Shown: piece by piece, positions 59,801 through 60,000 of the stretch
How positions within the stretch are numbered: position 1 is the first letter of the stretch
How the letters are laid out: each line of letters starts with the position of its first letter
Assembly: GCF_932526225.1 (NCBI RefSeq)
Contig: NC_064047.1
Coordinates: 6,573,501 to 6,633,500, forward strand
Direction of reading: 5' to 3'
DNA length: 60,000 nt
From: Nematostella vectensis
Taxonomy: Eukaryota > Cnidaria > Anthozoa > Actiniaria > Edwardsiidae
Made by a program: the position numbers and the translations under genes
The notes under the pieces: generated by a model
The model's database searches: none
What the model saw: only the letters and a program-made list of their open reading frames with translations
Told to the model about the DNA's origin: nothing

Positions 59801-60000
59801 GCTATGCTTGTGATGTCATACGCTGTCGTACCCGCCACTCTCGCCGCCATCGCAATCCTCCGCTACCGCCTTATAGTCTCCCGACCCATCCCCCCTTCGT
59901 CTGAGAAGCGCACTTTCTTATTAATGGCTGCCCTGTGGGGGGTGGGGATGGGGATATGTCTTCCGTCGTTCCTGACCGCGACTGTTGTTCAGAGCCCGCT
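56887..60000 (+). CDS. Orphan class A (rhodopsin-like) GPCR, 5' part, runs off the window
   Basis: Three coding exons in phase 0: 56887-56964, 58865-59074 and 59744-60000 (open at the edge). Exon 1 (MEYCLGFLCANANSINDTD) is a short extracellular N-terminus with an N-glycosylation site (NDT). Exon 2 has TM1 (GSLIGNSVVV, conserved GN) and TM2 (YLITNLALAELLG). Exon 3 has the extracellular Trp (WPFGD), the TM3 cysteine (MCRIL), the TM3 end LRYRLIV, and TM4 with Trp (ALWGVG). Two hallmark positions are changed: the TM2 Asp of LAxAD is Glu, and the Asp of DRY is Leu. TM5-7 lie beyond the window. Intron 1 (1.9 kb) contains dispersed repeats. Ligand unknown; peptide- or amine-type cannot be told apart here. 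Confidence 0.88.
57488..57525. repeat. Short palindrome in GPCR intron 1
   Basis: GCGTTTTCATTGG (57490-57502) and CCAATGAAAACGC (57511-57523) pair around an 8-base loop. It may be a MITE core; no target duplication was found. Confidence 0.55.
57970..58190. repeat. Dispersed repeat, partner of 37260-37440
   Basis: CTGGGTACTTTTGAGCAAAA, TACCGCTGACCCAAGATGG, CCAGCAATGCACTGCGG and CGGCACTGCTACAGCCTGTT match the other copy in reverse orientation. It lies in GPCR intron 1, with a further end fragment at 58780-58845 just before exon 2. Confidence 0.65.

Noticed and set aside
1-60000. CRISPR arrays, bacterial operons, rRNA genes
   Set aside because: No regularly spaced repeats, no ribosome-binding-site gene strings and no rRNA sequence; spliced genes show a eukaryotic genome.

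Overview
The window is eukaryotic: genes are split by GT-AG introns with consistent phases, intergenic DNA is AT-rich, and non-autonomous DNA transposons are everywhere. Secreted PAN/apple + D8C genes, a conserved USP16/45 deubiquitinase, a YccV-domain protein, an orphan class A GPCR and a Gypsy gag remnant together suggest an early-branching metazoan, most likely an anthozoan cnidarian (sea anemone or coral). The species is inference; no marker fixes it.

Layout. 1-476: a MITE-like element and unassigned sequence. 477-13648: three head-to-tail copies of a ~4.51 kb unit, each with a two-exon gene for a small PAN/apple + D8C protein on the + strand. In all three copies the signal-peptide frame is out of register with the PAN frame. 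14505-23466 (- strand): the first 11 coding exons of a USP16/45-like deubiquitinase. The 3' half (catalytic His box) is not recognisable anywhere in the window, and the tandem array sits where it should continue. 24367-28716 (+): a complete five-exon gene for a short protein with a hydrophobic N-terminus and a YccV-like domain. Its second intron carries decayed tandem copies of the exon upstream. 29970-36640: a MITE-rich stretch with one intronless 153-codon ORF (32026-32487). 36640-40690: a Gypsy gag remnant on the - strand, a frameshifted small cysteine-rich secreted ORF, and a solo MITE. 41180-54410: an old direct segmental duplication (A ~41180-46530, B ~46785-54410) with candidate exons intact in one copy and broken in the other, a 181-bp island kept almost unchanged, and several later transposon insertions. 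54410-56886: nothing assignable. 56887-60000 (+): the first three coding exons of a class A GPCR, running off the right edge.

Mobile DNA. At least ten terminal-inverted-repeat families can be told apart. The clearest begins TAGCC/TACCC and makes 9-bp target duplications. One insertion in it can be checked against an uninterrupted repeat copy elsewhere in the window. A pogo/Tigger-like element with TA target duplication carries an unrelated-looking ORF, and a 949-bp foldback element is almost a perfect palindrome. A tRNA-Glu-derived SINE lies in a USP intron.

All protein identifications come from reading translated exons and recalling family motifs. No database search was possible.
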